The notes: generated from the sequence alone by a model not told the origin. Positions 1-9,751 are shown, numbered from the stretch's first letter. The stretch is DNA of 64,000 nucleotides from Caballeronia ptereochthonis (GCF_001545075.1 NZ_FCOB02000003.1:124001-188000), one strand, 5' to 3'. Made by a program: numbers and translations.

Positions 1-188
1 TCGGGAGCATTTCGCCGCACGAGATCTTTCCGGGCGTGTCGATCTGGGACGCGGCCGCGCCCCGATCGAGCCAGCTCTTCACGATCGTCGGCGCGGCGGT
101 GATCCTCCCCGTGATCGTCGCGTACACGACGCTAGGCTATTGGGTCTTCAGAGGAAAGGTGCGTCATGGCGAACATCACTACCATTGA
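1..188 (+). CDS. cydB: Cytochrome bd-type quinol oxidase subunit II, C-terminal end (partial)
   Basis: Only the last 61 residues are in the window, read from base 3. They contain the CydB-like run FPGVSIWDAAAP, then a hydrophobic helix and the ending YWVFRGKV followed by a His-rich tail. CydB is the membrane subunit that pairs with CydA in quinol oxidation and O2 reduction. The stop overlaps the start of the small downstream ORF, which suggests translational coupling. The tail alone does not separate the classical bd oxidase from the cyanide-insensitive CioB form. Confidence 0.85.
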   Translation, partial: GSISPHEIFPGVSIWDAAAPRSSQLFTIVGAAVILPVIVAYTTLGYWVFRGKVRHGEHHYH

Positions 189-303
189 ACGCGCGAGGAA
201 AGTGTTCTGGTTCGTCGCGCTGTGGATGGCGGGCGTCGGCGGCGCGATGCTGCTCGCGCTGCCGTTCAAGCTGCTGATCAAGGCGGGCGCGGCGATTCAC
301 TGA
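166..303 (+). CDS. DUF2474 / CydX-like small subunit of bd oxidase
   Basis: This 45-codon ORF starts MANITTIERARKV, has one transmembrane helix at about residues 13-38, and ends in a short basic and alanine-rich tail. It overlaps the cydB stop by 23 bases. Single-helix proteins of this size (DUF2474, CydX or CydZ type) follow cydAB or cioAB and stabilise the oxidase. Size, position, overlap and hydropathy support the call. Which of these small families it belongs to is inferred. Confidence 0.75.
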   Translation: MANITTIERARKVFWFVALWMAGVGGAMLLALPFKLLIKAGAAIH

Positions 304-318
304 GCGGCGCGCACGCGC

Positions 319-1368
319 TCAGAACCACGCCGCCGCGATCAGCCCGCTCACGATGCCGAACGCGATCACCGCGGCGGTGACGAACGCGAGCACGCGCGGC
401 GGAAACGACCGGCCGAGCATCGCGAGCGACGGCACGCTCACGGGCGGCAGCGTCATCAGCAACGCGCCGGCGGGCCCGGCCGCCATGCCGAGCGACAGCA
501 TCGCCTGGATGATGGGCACCTCGCCCGCCGTCGGAATCACGAAAAGCGTGCCCGCGACGGCGAACGCGACGATCCACAACATGCCGTTGCCGATATCCGG
601 CCCGATATGCGGAAAGAGCCACGCGCGCGCCGCGCCGAGCAGCAGCACGAGCACGACGTACTCCGGCAAGAGCCGCAGGGTCATGCGGCCGAGGATCCTG
701 ATCCAGCGCGAGAAGGCGCTGCCGGGCTCGTCCTCCTCGATCAGCTTCGCGAGCGCCGCGCGCGATGCCGCCGCCTGCGCTGGCGTCACCATGCGATTCA
801 CCGCGTAGCCGAGGCCGAACACCATCAGGACGCCGAGCGCGAGGCGCAGGCCGGTCCACTGCCAGCCGAGCACGAAGCCCATGAAAACGAGCGCCGCCGG
901 ATTGAGCACGGTGTTGCCGAGCCAGAACGCGAGCGCCGCGCCCGGCGCCGCCTCGCGCGCGCGCAAGCCCGCGACGACCGGCGCCGCGCAGCAGGTGCAC
1001 ATCATTCCCGGCAGGGACATGAGGCCGCCGTTCACGACGCTGCCGAAGTCATGCTCGCCGAGTGCGCGCGCGACCCAGCGCGGCGGGATCAGCGCCTGCA
1101 CGGCGGAGCCGAGCAGGAGGCCGAGCACCATCGCCTGCCAGATGGCCTTGCCGTAGGCCATCGCGTAATCGAGCGCGGCCTGCCAGGACGGCTCGGGCGC
1201 GCTCGCGGCGGTACCCATCAGAATCGACTTGCCGATGGAGTGCTGGCTCGCCGCGACGAACGCGCGGTTGTAGTACGGAAACCATTTCACATAAAACAGT
1301 CCGACTATCGCGATCAGCAGGAACGCGATCCAGCCAAGCGCGACGCGAGGTTGTCGAAGCGTGGTCAT
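319..1368 (-). CDS. Membrane permease of the DUF318/ArsP-like superfamily
   Basis: The 349-residue protein has about eight hydrophobic segments. Around residue 120 is a cysteine-containing motif, MCTCCAAPV, where relatives in the DUF318 (YraQ/ArsP) family carry a conserved Cys-rich turn. A second helical block follows with LGNTVLNPAALVFMGF. Members export or import small thiol-reactive compounds such as organoarsenicals, or are uncharacterised. An A/G-rich ribosome site precedes the ATG. It converges on the cyd operon with a 15-base gap. The substrate cannot be read from the sequence. Confidence 0.7.
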   Translation of the reverse strand: MTTLRQPRVALGWIAFLLIAIVGLFYVKWFPYYNRAFVAASQHSIGKSILMGTAASAPEPSWQAALDYAMAYGKAIWQAMVLGLLLGSAVQALIPPRWVARALGEHDFGSVVNGGLMSLPGMMCTCCAAPVVAGLRAREAAPGAALAFWLGNTVLNPAALVFMGFVLGWQWTGLRLALGVLMVFGLGYAVNRMVTPAQAAASRAALAKLIEEDEPGSAFSRWIRILGRMTLRLLPEYVVLVLLLGAARAWLFPHIGPDIGNGMLWIVAFAVAGTLFVIPTAGEVPIIQAMLSLGMAAGPAGALLMTLPPVSVPSLAMLGRSFPPRVLAFVTAAVIAFGIVSGLIAAAWF

Positions 1369-1398
1369 AGCTTTCTTCTTTCGAGTGGTGAGATCAGG

Positions 1399-2466
1399 TC
1401 AGCCGAGCGCAAGCGTCGTCCCGGCGAGATGGGCAAGCAGGGCTTTCGCCTGTTCGGGACCGTCGGCGTCGTTCGGGCGGAACAGCACGTGCGCCGCGTG
1501 CGGCAGCTCCTTGTAGAGCGCCTTGCTGCTGCGCCGGTAAGCGGGATCGTAGTGAAGGTCGATCAGCTCGGCGAAGAGCTCCGCGCGCGCGTTTTCGTCG
1601 ATCAGCCGATGCCAGTGCGCCACGCGCTCGCGGCTATGCAGCGCGACGAGCCGCGACAGCTGCGTCTTGAAGAACGCGGGATCGTCGAAGAGATGCGCGT
1701 AGTCCTGCAGCAGGAACGCGATGCGGTCCTCGCGCCGCGCCTCCACTTCCACGCACGAGGCGCCATGCAGGCTCTCAAGCAGCGCGTCGGGGATCGTGAT
1801 CGAACCGATGCGCCGCCCTTCCGCCTCGGCGAAAACCGGCATGGCCGGATCGAAGCCGGAAAGCGCTTCGACGAGGGAGGAATCGAACGCCTTTTGCGAC
1901 GGCTGCGGATGACCCGGCAACGCGCCCAGCAACGACCCGCGATGCGACGCGAGCCCTTCGAGGTCGAGTATTTGCGCGCCCGCGCCGCGCAGCGCCTGCA
2001 GGAGCCGTGTCTTGCCGCTGCCCGTATGGCCGATCAGCACGACATAGCGGAACCGTCCGGGCAGCGCACCGAGCCTCTCGATCACGTCGCGCCGGTAGCT
2101 CTTGTAGCCGCCTTCGAGCTGCCGCGCCTGCCAGCCGATCATGTTGAACCATGTCGTCATCGCGCCGGAGCGCTTGCCGCCGCGCCAGCAATAGATGAGC
2201 GGACGCCAGTTGCGCGGTTTGTCGGCGAAGATCGTGTCGAGATGCCGCGCGATGTTGCGCGCGACCATCGCCGCGCCGACGCGTGTCGCCTGGAACGGCG
2301 AGACCTGCTTGTACATCGTCCCGACGATCACCCGCTCTTCGTTGCTGAGCACGGGCGCGTTGATCGCGCCGGGAATATGGTCCTCGGCGAATTCGAGCGG
2401 CGTGCGGACATCGACGATTTCGTCGAAGTCCCCCAGGCGGTCGATGGGAACGAGCAGGTTTTTCAC
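1399..2466 (-). CDS. mnmH: tRNA 2-selenouridine synthase
   Basis: The 355-residue protein starts with GTG. An N-terminal rhodanese domain (about residues 5-125) carries the catalytic cysteine in YCWRGGKRS (Cys93). It is followed by a P-loop domain with GHTGSGKT at 146-153. This is the MnmH/SelU architecture and usual length. The enzyme geranylates 2-thiouridine and replaces sulfur with selenium at the wobble position of tRNAs for Lys, Glu and Gln. No selD or selenocysteine gene lies nearby. The downstream permease gene is 30 bases away and could be co-transcribed. Confidence 0.93.
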   Translation of the reverse strand: MKNLLVPIDRLGDFDEIVDVRTPLEFAEDHIPGAINAPVLSNEERVIVGTMYKQVSPFQATRVGAAMVARNIARHLDTIFADKPRNWRPLIYCWRGGKRSGAMTTWFNMIGWQARQLEGGYKSYRRDVIERLGALPGRFRYVVLIGHTGSGKTRLLQALRGAGAQILDLEGLASHRGSLLGALPGHPQPSQKAFDSSLVEALSGFDPAMPVFAEAEGRRIGSITIPDALLESLHGASCVEVEARREDRIAFLLQDYAHLFDDPAFFKTQLSRLVALHSRERVAHWHRLIDENARAELFAELIDLHYDPAYRRSSKALYKELPHAAHVLFRPNDADGPEQAKALLAHLAGTTLALG

Positions 2467-2635
2467 GGGCGGTGCGCGGTGGCTGAGTCGAGCGAAAAAT
2501 TATCGCACGGGGACGGATTCCGGCCCGCACGCGCGTATTTTGTTCAAGGGCGCGACCGGCGCGAGAAGCGGTTAAAGTGTTCTGACTGACCGACTGGCCG
2601 GGCGGCACGACGCCCAACGGCGCGAAGGAGAAGCG

Positions 2636-4024
2636 ATGAGCTATCACGAGACGATCGGCGCGCGCCGCTACCGTTTCGACGACCTGAAGACGCTGCTCGC
2701 GCGCGCGAGTCCGCGCCGCTCGGGCGACGAGCTCGCGGGCGTCGCGGCGGCGACGGAGGAAGAGCGCGTCGCCGCGAAAATGGCGCTCGCGCAGGTGCCG
2801 CTCGCCGCGTTTCTCGACGAGCCGCTGATCCCGTACGAAGAAGATGAAGTGACGCGCCTCATCGTCGATACGCATTCGCGCGAGGCCTTCGCGCCGATCG
2901 CGCATCTGACGGTCGGCGAGTTCCGCGAATGGCTGCTCGCCGACAGCACCGATACCGCCGCGCTCGAAGGCGTCACCATGGGCGTCACGCCCGAGATGGC
3001 CGCGGCGGTCTCCAAGCTCATGCGCAATCAGGACCTGATCCTCGCCGCGAGAAAACGTCCGGTCGTCACGCGCTTTCGCACGACGATCGGCCTGCCCGGA
3101 CATCTCTCGGTGCGCCTGCAGCCGAATCATCCGACCGACGATCCGAAAGGCATCGCCGCGTCGATGCTGGACGGTCTTTTCTACGGCTGCGGCGACGCGG
3201 TCGTCGGCGTGAATCCCGCATCCGATTCGCCCGCCGCCATCGGCAAGCTGCTCGCGATGATGGACGACTTCCGCCGGCGCTACGACGTGCCGATGCAATC
3301 GTGCGTCCTCACGCACGTCACCAACACGCTTGCGGCGATTGAGCATGGCGCGCCGGTCGATCTCGTGTTCCAGTCGGTCGCGGGCACCGAGCGCGCGAAC
3401 GCGAGCTTCGGCGTGTCGCTCGCGCTGCTCGAGGAGGCGCGCGACGCGGCATTGTCGCTTGGGCGCGGCACCGTCGGCGACAACGTCATGTACTTCGAGA
3501 CCGGCCAGGGCAGCGCATTGTCGGCGAACGCGCATCACGGCGTCGACCAGCAGACCTGCGAGGCGCGCGCCTACGCGGTCGCGCGACGCTTCAGTCCGCT
3601 CCTGACGAACACGGTGGTCGGCTTCATCGGCCCGGAATATCTCTACGATGGACGGCAGATCATCCGCGCCGGACTTGAAGATCACTTCTGCGGCAAGCTG
3701 CTGGGCGTGCCGATGGGCTGCGACATCTGCTACACGAATCACGCCGAGGCCGATCAGGACGACATGGACACGCTCCTCACGCTGCTCGGCGTGGCGAACG
3801 TCAATTTCATCATGGGCGTGCCGGGCGCCGACGATGTCATGCTCAACTACCAGAGCACGTCGTTTCATGACGCGCTCTATATTCGCCGCGTGCTGAACCT
3901 GAAACGCGCGCCGGAATTCGAAGCGTGGCTCGACAAGATGCGCGTTACCGACGGACACGGCGCCCTGCTCCCGCACACCGCCGGCGCGCGGAAACCACCG
4001 CTGCTCGACTGGATCGACGCATGA
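2636..4024 (+). CDS. eutB: Ethanolamine ammonia-lyase large subunit
   Basis: The 462-residue protein matches EutB throughout, with QNHPTDDP-like text read here as QPNHPTDD, then ETGQGSALSANAHHG and GCDICYTNHAEADQDD. EutBC splits ethanolamine to acetaldehyde and ammonia using adenosylcobalamin. A good site, GAAGGAG, sits six bases before the ATG. It overlaps eutC by ATGA. No permease, aldehyde dehydrogenase or microcompartment gene is adjacent, so this is the short cytosolic arrangement common in pseudomonads and Burkholderia. Confidence 0.97.
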   Translation: MSYHETIGARRYRFDDLKTLLARASPRRSGDELAGVAAATEEERVAAKMALAQVPLAAFLDEPLIPYEEDEVTRLIVDTHSREAFAPIAHLTVGEFREWLLADSTDTAALEGVTMGVTPEMAAAVSKLMRNQDLILAARKRPVVTRFRTTIGLPGHLSVRLQPNHPTDDPKGIAASMLDGLFYGCGDAVVGVNPASDSPAAIGKLLAMMDDFRRRYDVPMQSCVLTHVTNTLAAIEHGAPVDLVFQSVAGTERANASFGVSLALLEEARDAALSLGRGTVGDNVMYFETGQGSALSANAHHGVDQQTCEARAYAVARRFSPLLTNTVVGFIGPEYLYDGRQIIRAGLEDHFCGKLLGVPMGCDICYTNHAEADQDDMDTLLTLLGVANVNFIMGVPGADDVMLNYQSTSFHDALYIRRVLNLKRAPEFEAWLDKMRVTDGHGALLPHTAGARKPPLLDWIDA

Positions 4025-4797
4025 CGAACGAAACCGATCCCTGGGACGCGCTCCGGCGCTTCACCGCCGCGCGGATCGCGCTCGGACGCGCGGGCAGCAG
4101 CCTGCCGACCGCGCCCCTGCTCGCCTTCGAGCTCGCGCACGCGCAGGCGCGCGACGCCGTGCATCAGCCGCTCGATACCGCCGCGCTCGCGGAGGCGATC
4201 CGCGCCGCCGGATTCGACACGCTCGACGTGCGGAGCGCCGCGCCCGATCGCGATCACTATCTGCGCCGTCCGGACCTCGGCCGCACGCTTGACGAAGCGA
4301 GCGGCGCACGGCTCGCCGATCATGCGGCGGCGATGAACGACGCACCCGAGCTCGTCTTCGTCGCCGCCGACGGTCTCTCGGCCTTTGCCGCGCAACGGCA
4401 CGCCGCGCCGCTGCTCAGGAGCGTGCGCGCGAAGCTCGAAGCATGGAACGTCGGTCCTGTCGTGATCGCGACGCAGGCGCGCGTCGCGCTGGGCGACCCG
4501 ATCGGTGAACGCTTGCGGGCGAAGATCGTCGTGGTCATGATCGGCGAACGGCCCGGCCTCAGTTCGCCCGACAGCCTCGGCCTCTACGTGACCTATGCGC
4601 CGCGCGCGGGCCGCAGCGATGCGGAACGCAACTGCATCTCCAACGTGCGCCCGGAAGGTCTCGATTACGACGCCGCCGCGTTCAGGCTGATGTGGCTGCT
4701 GAACGAAGCGCGCCGGCTGAAGCTCACCGGCGTCGGGCTGAAGGATCACAGCGGCGCGTTGCCGCCCGGAACGGACGGGCGAATGCTCGAAGCCTAA
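4021..4797 (+). CDS. eutC: Ethanolamine ammonia-lyase small subunit
   Basis: The 258-residue protein starts MTNETDPWDALRRFTAARIALGRAG, the typical EutC opening. It contains GERPGLSSPDSLGLYVTY and the cobalamin-proximal NCISNVRPEGL segment. It forms the heterooligomer with EutB and helps hold adenosylcobalamin. The ATG overlaps the eutB stop. An in-frame start upstream at 3925 would lie inside eutB and lacks family similarity. The stop overlaps the stop of the convergent regulator gene by two bases. Confidence 0.96.
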   Translation: MTNETDPWDALRRFTAARIALGRAGSSLPTAPLLAFELAHAQARDAVHQPLDTAALAEAIRAAGFDTLDVRSAAPDRDHYLRRPDLGRTLDEASGARLADHAAAMNDAPELVFVAADGLSAFAAQRHAAPLLRSVRAKLEAWNVGPVVIATQARVALGDPIGERLRAKIVVVMIGERPGLSSPDSLGLYVTYAPRAGRSDAERNCISNVRPEGLDYDAAAFRLMWLLNEARRLKLTGVGLKDHSGALPPGTDGRMLEA

Positions 4798-6656
4798 CTC
4801 CGCAGCTTGCGATACAAGGTCGTGCGCGAAACGCCGAGCGCGCGCGCCGTCGCCGACACATTGCCCCCGTGCGCCTTGAGCGCCGCCGCCACGGCACTCG
4901 CCTCGATGTCCGCGAGACGCGCGCCGCCCGCAAGTGCAGGCGTCGCTTCTTCCTGGACGCGTTCGCCCAGCTCGTCGAGAAAATCATGCGGCAGATGTTC
5001 GACGCGGATGTGTGTGTCGTGATCGTCGAGCATCGCGCAGGCGGTGCGCAGCACGTTGCTCAGCTGCCGGAAGTTGCCGGGCCACGGATGCCGCGCGAAG
5101 AGCGCGAGCACGTCGTCGTCGATGCCGACCATGCGGCCGACGAAGCGCTCGTCGCGCAGCATCTTGTCGACGACCGCGCGCAGATCGGTGCGATCGGCAA
5201 GCGGCGGCAGCGTCACCGTGAGCCCGTTGATGCGGTAATACAGATCCTCGCGGAACGCCCCTTCCGCGACACGCTCGCGCAGCTTGCGATTGCTCGCGCA
5301 GACCAGCGTGAAATCGACCGGCACCGCGCGCGCCGCCCCGAGGGGCTCGACGACGCGTTCCTGCAGCACGCGCAGCAGGCGGCTCTGCATCGCGAGCGGC
5401 ATGTCGCCGATCTCGTCGAGAAAGAGCGTGCCGCCGTTCGCCTGCACGATCCTGCCGATCGCGCCGCGCTTGGCCGCGCCGGTGAACGCGCCTTGCGCAT
5501 AGCCGAAGAGCTCGGATTCGATCAGCGTCTCCGGCAGCGACGCGCAGTTCACCGCGACGAACGGCCCCGCGCGACGCGGCGAATCGCGATGAATCGCGCG
5601 CGCGAGCATTTCCTTGCCCGCGCCGGTTTCGCCGCCGATCAGAATCGGGATGTTCTTGCCGATGACCTTCCTCACGCGCTCGACGATGTCCTGCATCCGC
5701 GCGTCGCCGGTGCAGAGCTCGGCCAGGCTCGAAGACGGCTTGTGAGTCACGGCAAGCGCATTCGACACGGTCGCAATGCTCGACGCCGCGCGCGCATGAA
5801 ACTCGACGCTCGCGAACACGCCGACGCCGCTGTGCAATTCGAGCCGGCAGGCAGGCTCCCCCGCGCGCGCGACGAGCGCGTCGACGCTCTCGCCGAACAA
5901 CGCCTCCAGCGTCTGCGCCCGCAGACGCCCCAACTCGATCCCGAGCTGGAACTGCGCGCTGCGGTTCGCGCAGAGCAGGCGCCCGTCCAGATCGAACACG
6001 GCAATGCCTTCCATCAGCGTGCCGATGAACTCCGGCCGGCTATGAAAACGGATGCACAGCTTCTCGTTGAACGCGCTCGCGATCAGGCGGTTTTCGATCA
6101 TCTGCCCGGACATCCGCACGAGCGCCATCGTGTGCTGGTGATAGCCGCGCCGGTCGCCGGTGACGTCGAGCACGCCGGAGAGATTGCCGTGCGGATCGAG
6201 GATCGGCACGCTCGAGCATGTGAGGAAATGATTGGCGCGCAGATAGTGCTGATCGCCATGCACGGTGACGGCGGTGCGCTCCGCGATGGTCGTGCCGATC
6301 GCGTTCGTGCCCTGATGCTCCTCGCTCCATACCGCGCCGGCCCGCAGCGCGACTTTTTCGGCGCGGGCGAGGAAATCGTCGTCGCCGAGCGAATGCAGGA
6401 TGAGCCCGCTCGCGTCGGTCAGGGCGATCATGCTGTGTGTATTGGCGATCTGCGCGTACAGCGTCTCCATCACCGGCAGCGCGTGCGCGAAGAGCGCGCG
6501 GCTCTGATCGAGCTTGACGGCGAGCTCCGCGCCGGACAGGACGGCGTAGTCCGGGCGCATCGTCTCGAACAGCCCGAAGGTGGCCGAACGCTCGTGCGAA
6601 TGACGGATGACGTCGCGCTGCGCGGACTGCAAGGCCGCGCCGGTGGCATGCTGCAT
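4794..6656 (-). CDS. Sigma-54-dependent transcriptional activator, AcoR-like (GAF, AAA+, Fis-HTH)
   Basis: The 620-residue protein has an N-terminal GAF-like sensor (about 60-190), a PAS-like stretch (about 205-300), a sigma-54 interaction domain with Walker [10 protein letters not shown] (341-349) and intact GAFTGA loop (389-394), and a Fis-type helix-turn-helix at the end ([20 protein letters not shown]). The ATG at 6656 is preceded by AAGGAGG, better than the start 27 codons upstream. It is tail-to-tail with eutBC, so control of ethanolamine use is plausible but unproven. AcoR relatives respond to acetoin or other small metabolites. Confidence 0.88.
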   Translation of the reverse strand: MQHATGAALQSAQRDVIRHSHERSATFGLFETMRPDYAVLSGAELAVKLDQSRALFAHALPVMETLYAQIANTHSMIALTDASGLILHSLGDDDFLARAEKVALRAGAVWSEEHQGTNAIGTTIAERTAVTVHGDQHYLRANHFLTCSSVPILDPHGNLSGVLDVTGDRRGYHQHTMALVRMSGQMIENRLIASAFNEKLCIRFHSRPEFIGTLMEGIAVFDLDGRLLCANRSAQFQLGIELGRLRAQTLEALFGESVDALVARAGEPACRLELHSGVGVFASVEFHARAASSIATVSNALAVTHKPSSSLAELCTGDARMQDIVERVRKVIGKNIPILIGGETGAGKEMLARAIHRDSPRRAGPFVAVNCASLPETLIESELFGYAQGAFTGAAKRGAIGRIVQANGGTLFLDEIGDMPLAMQSRLLRVLQERVVEPLGAARAVPVDFTLVCASNRKLRERVAEGAFREDLYYRINGLTVTLPPLADRTDLRAVVDKMLRDERFVGRMVGIDDDVLALFARHPWPGNFRQLSNVLRTACAMLDDHDTHIRVEHLPHDFLDELGERVQEEATPALAGGARLADIEASAVAAALKAHGGNVSATARALGVSRTTLYRKLRS

Positions 6657-6801
6657 CGCCTTCCTCCTTTTCGATTCGCCGCGGCACGGTTTCGGGCGAA
6701 GCGCCGCCCGCGCCGCGTGAATGTCTCCCCGCGGCAATGTAACACCGTAGCGGCGCGCGGGTCGATTCGAGGAAGCACGCGGACGCGCCCCGCCGCTCCC
6801 G

Positions 6802-6975
6802 CTAAAGCACGAGCGAGCCCGCCGTGATCGCGATGATCAGGAAAATGACGAACAGGATCAGGAAGATGAAGAAGCAGATCTTGGCGATGCCCGCCGCGCC
6901 GGACGACACGCGCGTAAAGCCGAAAAGACCGGCGACGACGGAGATGATCGCGAACAGGATGGCGAGCTTGAGCAT
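6802..6975 (-). CDS. DUF1328 small membrane protein (YtjA family)
   Basis: The 57-residue protein MLKLAILFAIISVVAGLFGF... is made of two hydrophobic helices with a short GAAGIAK turn, the usual form and size of DUF1328. It is predicted to be an inner-membrane protein of unknown function, often stress-induced in proteobacteria. The start is the ATG that gives the family's conserved first residues; upstream in-frame starts only add unrelated low-complexity sequence. Confidence 0.85.
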   Translation of the reverse strand: MLKLAILFAIISVVAGLFGFTRVSSGAAGIAKICFFIFLILFVIFLIIAITAGSLVL

Positions 6976-7099
6976 GGCAGGTCCGGTTTTTGTCGTGATT
7001 GCCGGATCTGCATGCAAGCCATGTGCCTCGATTCCGTGCGAGCGTCGACTGACTGTGGGTGGCAGGAAAAAAAGACCGTTAGTTGCGTGAAACGAACAA

Positions 7100-7124
7100 T
7101 AAAACGCGGGCAGAGACTGCCCGC
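7100..7124 (-). terminator. Rho-independent terminator of the OpgC-like gene
   Basis: A perfect 8-bp stem (GCGGGCAG at 7106-7113 pairing with CTGCCCGC at 7117-7124) has a 3-base loop. On the minus strand it is followed by GTTTTATT. It lies 12 bases after the stop of the OpgC-like gene. Confidence 0.85.
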
Positions 7125-7135
7125 ATCGGGAAACG

Positions 7136-8290
7136 TCAACGCACGCCGCGAGCGCGAGTGTCGGCTGCGGCGACCGTCGCGGGCGTCGCGGCCGGCGCGG
7201 GCATCGGCCGGTGCGTGCCGAGCCAGCCCGCGACTGACTGATGCACCCGCGGCACGGCGAGCAGCGCGCCGATTGCGATGGCATCGGCGGCGAGACCCGC
7301 CGGCACGTTGATGAGGCCGTCCGTCAGCGTGAACAGGATCGAGTCGACGACGAGCGAAATCACCGTGCCCGCGACGAACGAAACCATGCCGTCGCGCCCC
7401 AATGCTCCAACCCACGGCAGACGTCGGGCCAACTCCTTCACGATGCCGTAGCGCGCGAAATTGGTCGCGATCCATGCGATAGCCAGAAAGTTGACGACGC
7501 GCGGCCCCGCCAGATCGCGCTTGAAGGCGCTGTCGAGCACGGGCGGCAGCACAAGCAGCTTGTAATACGCCATGCCGGCGATCAGCGCGACGGCGCCCGT
7601 GCTCACGATCCAGCCGAAGCGGTGCGTACTCACGCGCTGATAGATCGGCTGACAGCGCGTGAGCACGCCGAGCACGAACATCAACTGCCACGCGGCGGGG
7701 TTGAAGTCCCAGAGGTTGTCGTCGACGGAGGGCATGTATTCGCCGATCTGCGGCGCGAACGCCCAGAGCGCGAGGCTCAGGCCCAGCAGCAGCCACGGCT
7801 TGCTGCGCGCGAGCGGCAGCATGAGCGGCACGGCGAGCGCAAACAGCGCGTACATGGGCAGGACTGCGGCAAGATACGGCTGGCGCTCGAATGTGAGGAT
7901 CTGCGCGATCGACGCGACCGGCTCGGACATCAGGCTGTCGAGATCGTGGAGCGCGAGGTTCGGCGCGTGCCCGAAAAAGGGTCGCAGCAGGAACGACGCC
8001 ACCAGCATCAGCGCGGCGGTCACGAGAAACGCGCGGTAGAGCTCGAACGCCCGCTTCAGGAAGCGCCTGCGCGCGGCGCTTTCCGAGCGCCGTTCGGCCA
8101 GCGACACGTAGGCGGTTGCCGTCGCGAAGCCGCCGAGGAACACGAAGACTTCGGCGGCGTCGTTCAGCGCGAACGAATGCAGCGTGAAGCGCGACAACAT
8201 GCTGCCGCCGATGTGATCGACGACGATGATGAGCAGGACCAGCCCCCGGAAGAAATCCAGCTCGACGAGACGATGTGATTTTCCCTGCAT
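7136..8290 (-). CDS. OpgC-family membrane protein (acyltransferase-like)
   Basis: The 384-residue protein opens MQGKSHRLVELDFFRGLVLL, with the RxxELDxxRG-type start of OpgC and acyltransferase-3-like proteins. About ten transmembrane helices follow, including VDHIGGSML and FLGGFATA. OpgC proteins transfer succinyl groups to periplasmic glucans. No opgGH glucan genes are adjacent, so the substrate is uncertain. The gene stands alone and ends at a clear terminator. Confidence 0.82.
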   Translation of the reverse strand: MQGKSHRLVELDFFRGLVLLIIVVDHIGGSMLSRFTLHSFALNDAAEVFVFLGGFATATAYVSLAERRSESAARRRFLKRAFELYRAFLVTAALMLVASFLLRPFFGHAPNLALHDLDSLMSEPVASIAQILTFERQPYLAAVLPMYALFALAVPLMLPLARSKPWLLLGLSLALWAFAPQIGEYMPSVDDNLWDFNPAAWQLMFVLGVLTRCQPIYQRVSTHRFGWIVSTGAVALIAGMAYYKLLVLPPVLDSAFKRDLAGPRVVNFLAIAWIATNFARYGIVKELARRLPWVGALGRDGMVSFVAGTVISLVVDSILFTLTDGLINVPAGLAADAIAIGALLAVPRVHQSVAGWLGTHRPMPAPAATPATVAAADTRARGVR

Positions 8291-8611
8291 GCGGCTCTAG
8301 GTGAATTCCTGCGGTGGCAGGAGGTTGGACGGCGGCGCGGTCACGCGGCACGAAAGCATTGGAGTTTACCCGTAAACGCTGCGGCGCATCATCAGAAGAG
8401 GTGCAAATATCCGTTTTCAAATCCGGTATTTGTGGTGTATTCGGCATCATTCGTTTACCGGCCATTACCGGCAGCCACCACGTTCATGTCGCATGGCGCT
8501 TTGTCTCTTATGATGTTTTCAAGTTCCTTACATTTTCGCGGCCGATCGGGCTAAGATCACGCCGCTGCGCCGAACCTTCGGTCGCACGCCAACCCAACGC
8601 CCAGGACTCGT
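8291..8611. promoter_or_regulatory. Divergent intergenic region between the OpgC-like gene and terC
   Basis: These 321 bases hold no convincing gene. They must carry both promoters. A 14-base palindrome, GTTTAC-CC-GTAAAC, is at 8364-8377. Further right is a looser inverted repeat with CAAATA and TATTTG arms around 8402-8437. A weak TTACAT/TAAGAT pair near 8530-8560 could be the terC promoter. I found no manganese (yybP-ykoY) riboswitch motif ahead of terC. Confidence 0.4.
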
Positions 8612-9388
8612 ATGGACTACCTCGTCGCCCTCCTCGCCGATCCCGCCGCATGGGCCGCGCTTGCGACACTCGTCGTGATGGAGGTCGTGCTCGGCATCGA
8701 CAACCTCATCTTCATCTCGATCCTGACCAACAAGCTGCCGGCCGCGCACCGGGCGCGCACGCAGCGCATCGGCATCGCGCTCGCGCTCGTGATGCGGCTC
8801 GGGCTGCTCGGCACCGTCGCGCTGATCGTGCGGCTCACGACGCCGATCTTCGAGGCTGTCGGGCACGGCTTCTCATGGCGCGACCTGATACTCATCGCGG
8901 GCGGCGTGTTTCTCGTATGGAAGGCGACGACCGAAATCCACCATCACGTCACGCACGACGCAGACGGACATGCCGGCACCGCATCGGGCAAGAGCCTGAC
9001 GCCGCTCTCGGCGATCGGCCAGATCCTGCTGCTCGATCTCGTGTTCTCCATCGACAGCATCGTGACGGCGGTGGGCATGACCGAGCACATTCCGATCATG
9101 TTCGTGGCGGTGATCGCCGCCGTCACCGTCATGCTATTCGCGGCCGGGCCGCTGTCGCGCTTCATCGAGCGCAATCCGACGATCGTCATGCTCGCGCTCG
9201 GCTTCCTGCTCGTGATCGGCATGACGCTGATCGCCGAAGGCTTCGGCACGCACGTTCCGAAGGGCTACATCTATGCGGCGATGGCGTTCTCGGCGCTGGT
9301 GGAAGGATTGAACATGCTGGCGCGGCGGGCGAAGGGGCGCGGCACGTCCGCGCCGCGCGCGCCAGGCGGCACACAACCAGGCGAATGA
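8612..9388 (+). CDS. TerC-family integral membrane protein
   Basis: The 258-residue protein has seven or so helices and the TerC signature acids, [15 protein letters not shown] near the start and [15 protein letters not shown] in the middle. A histidine-rich cytoplasmic or periplasmic loop ([11 protein letters not shown]) lies between. TerC relatives such as Alx and MeeF/MeeY export Mn2+ or supply it to secreted enzymes. Tellurite resistance is the historical label. The gene appears to be a single transcription unit. Confidence 0.9.
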   Translation: MDYLVALLADPAAWAALATLVVMEVVLGIDNLIFISILTNKLPAAHRARTQRIGIALALVMRLGLLGTVALIVRLTTPIFEAVGHGFSWRDLILIAGGVFLVWKATTEIHHHVTHDADGHAGTASGKSLTPLSAIGQILLLDLVFSIDSIVTAVGMTEHIPIMFVAVIAAVTVMLFAAGPLSRFIERNPTIVMLALGFLLVIGMTLIAEGFGTHVPKGYIYAAMAFSALVEGLNMLARRAKGRGTSAPRAPGGTQPGE

Positions 9389-9751
9389 CCCGGCGCTACG
9401 CCGCCAAGGTTTTCGCCCATTTCAAACGGCGCGTATCGATCGAATCGCGTCGTGCGATTTCCAATACCCGGCCGCCCAGATCTGCCAGCGAGAACCATCA
9501 GATATACTGGGCGCTAATTTCAAACTTGCGCTTTTTTATCGGCGCGTTTTTTTGAAATTCCGCATTCTCGACAATCAACGCTGGTTAGCCGCAGAAAGTT
9601 CACGCGGGCTGTCGAAGAAATATTCATATTCAATGATCCCGGCGGGTGCGATATCCGACGAATCTTCTTTTATGTGAAGGCGCGAATATCGCGATCGTGA
9701 AGCCGCGTACAGCGCAATGCATCGTTTTCGGTAGGCATTTCATACTTGAGG
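9389..9751. other. AT-richer intergenic region before the FkbM gene
   Basis: These 363 bases contain no supported gene. GC content falls compared with the flanks, with several T runs. A 9-bp inverted repeat (AATTTCAAA at 9516-9524 with TTTGAAATT at 9551-9559) encloses two T tracts, which could end terC transcription or be an operator. The first half resembles TTTCAAACGGCGCG near 9420. The drop in GC continues into the next gene. Confidence 0.45.

Noticed and set aside
607-2589. Long plus-strand frame opposite the permease and mnmH
   Set aside because: It is Arg/Ala/Glu-rich with no domain, on the antisense strand of two recognised genes; high GC keeps such frames open.
2467-2635. Sigma-54 promoter ahead of eutB
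   Set aside because: GGCACG occurs, but no GC dinucleotide is at the required spacing, so the -24/-12 pattern is not met.
4692-6827. 711-codon plus-strand frame opposite the sigma-54 regulator
   Set aside because: The minus-strand product has intact AAA+ motifs; the antisense frame has only low-complexity Arg/His/Ala sequence.
8291-8611. Manganese (yybP-ykoY) riboswitch ahead of terC
   Set aside because: The family is often under this switch, but the conserved paired GGGGAGUA-type segments were not found.
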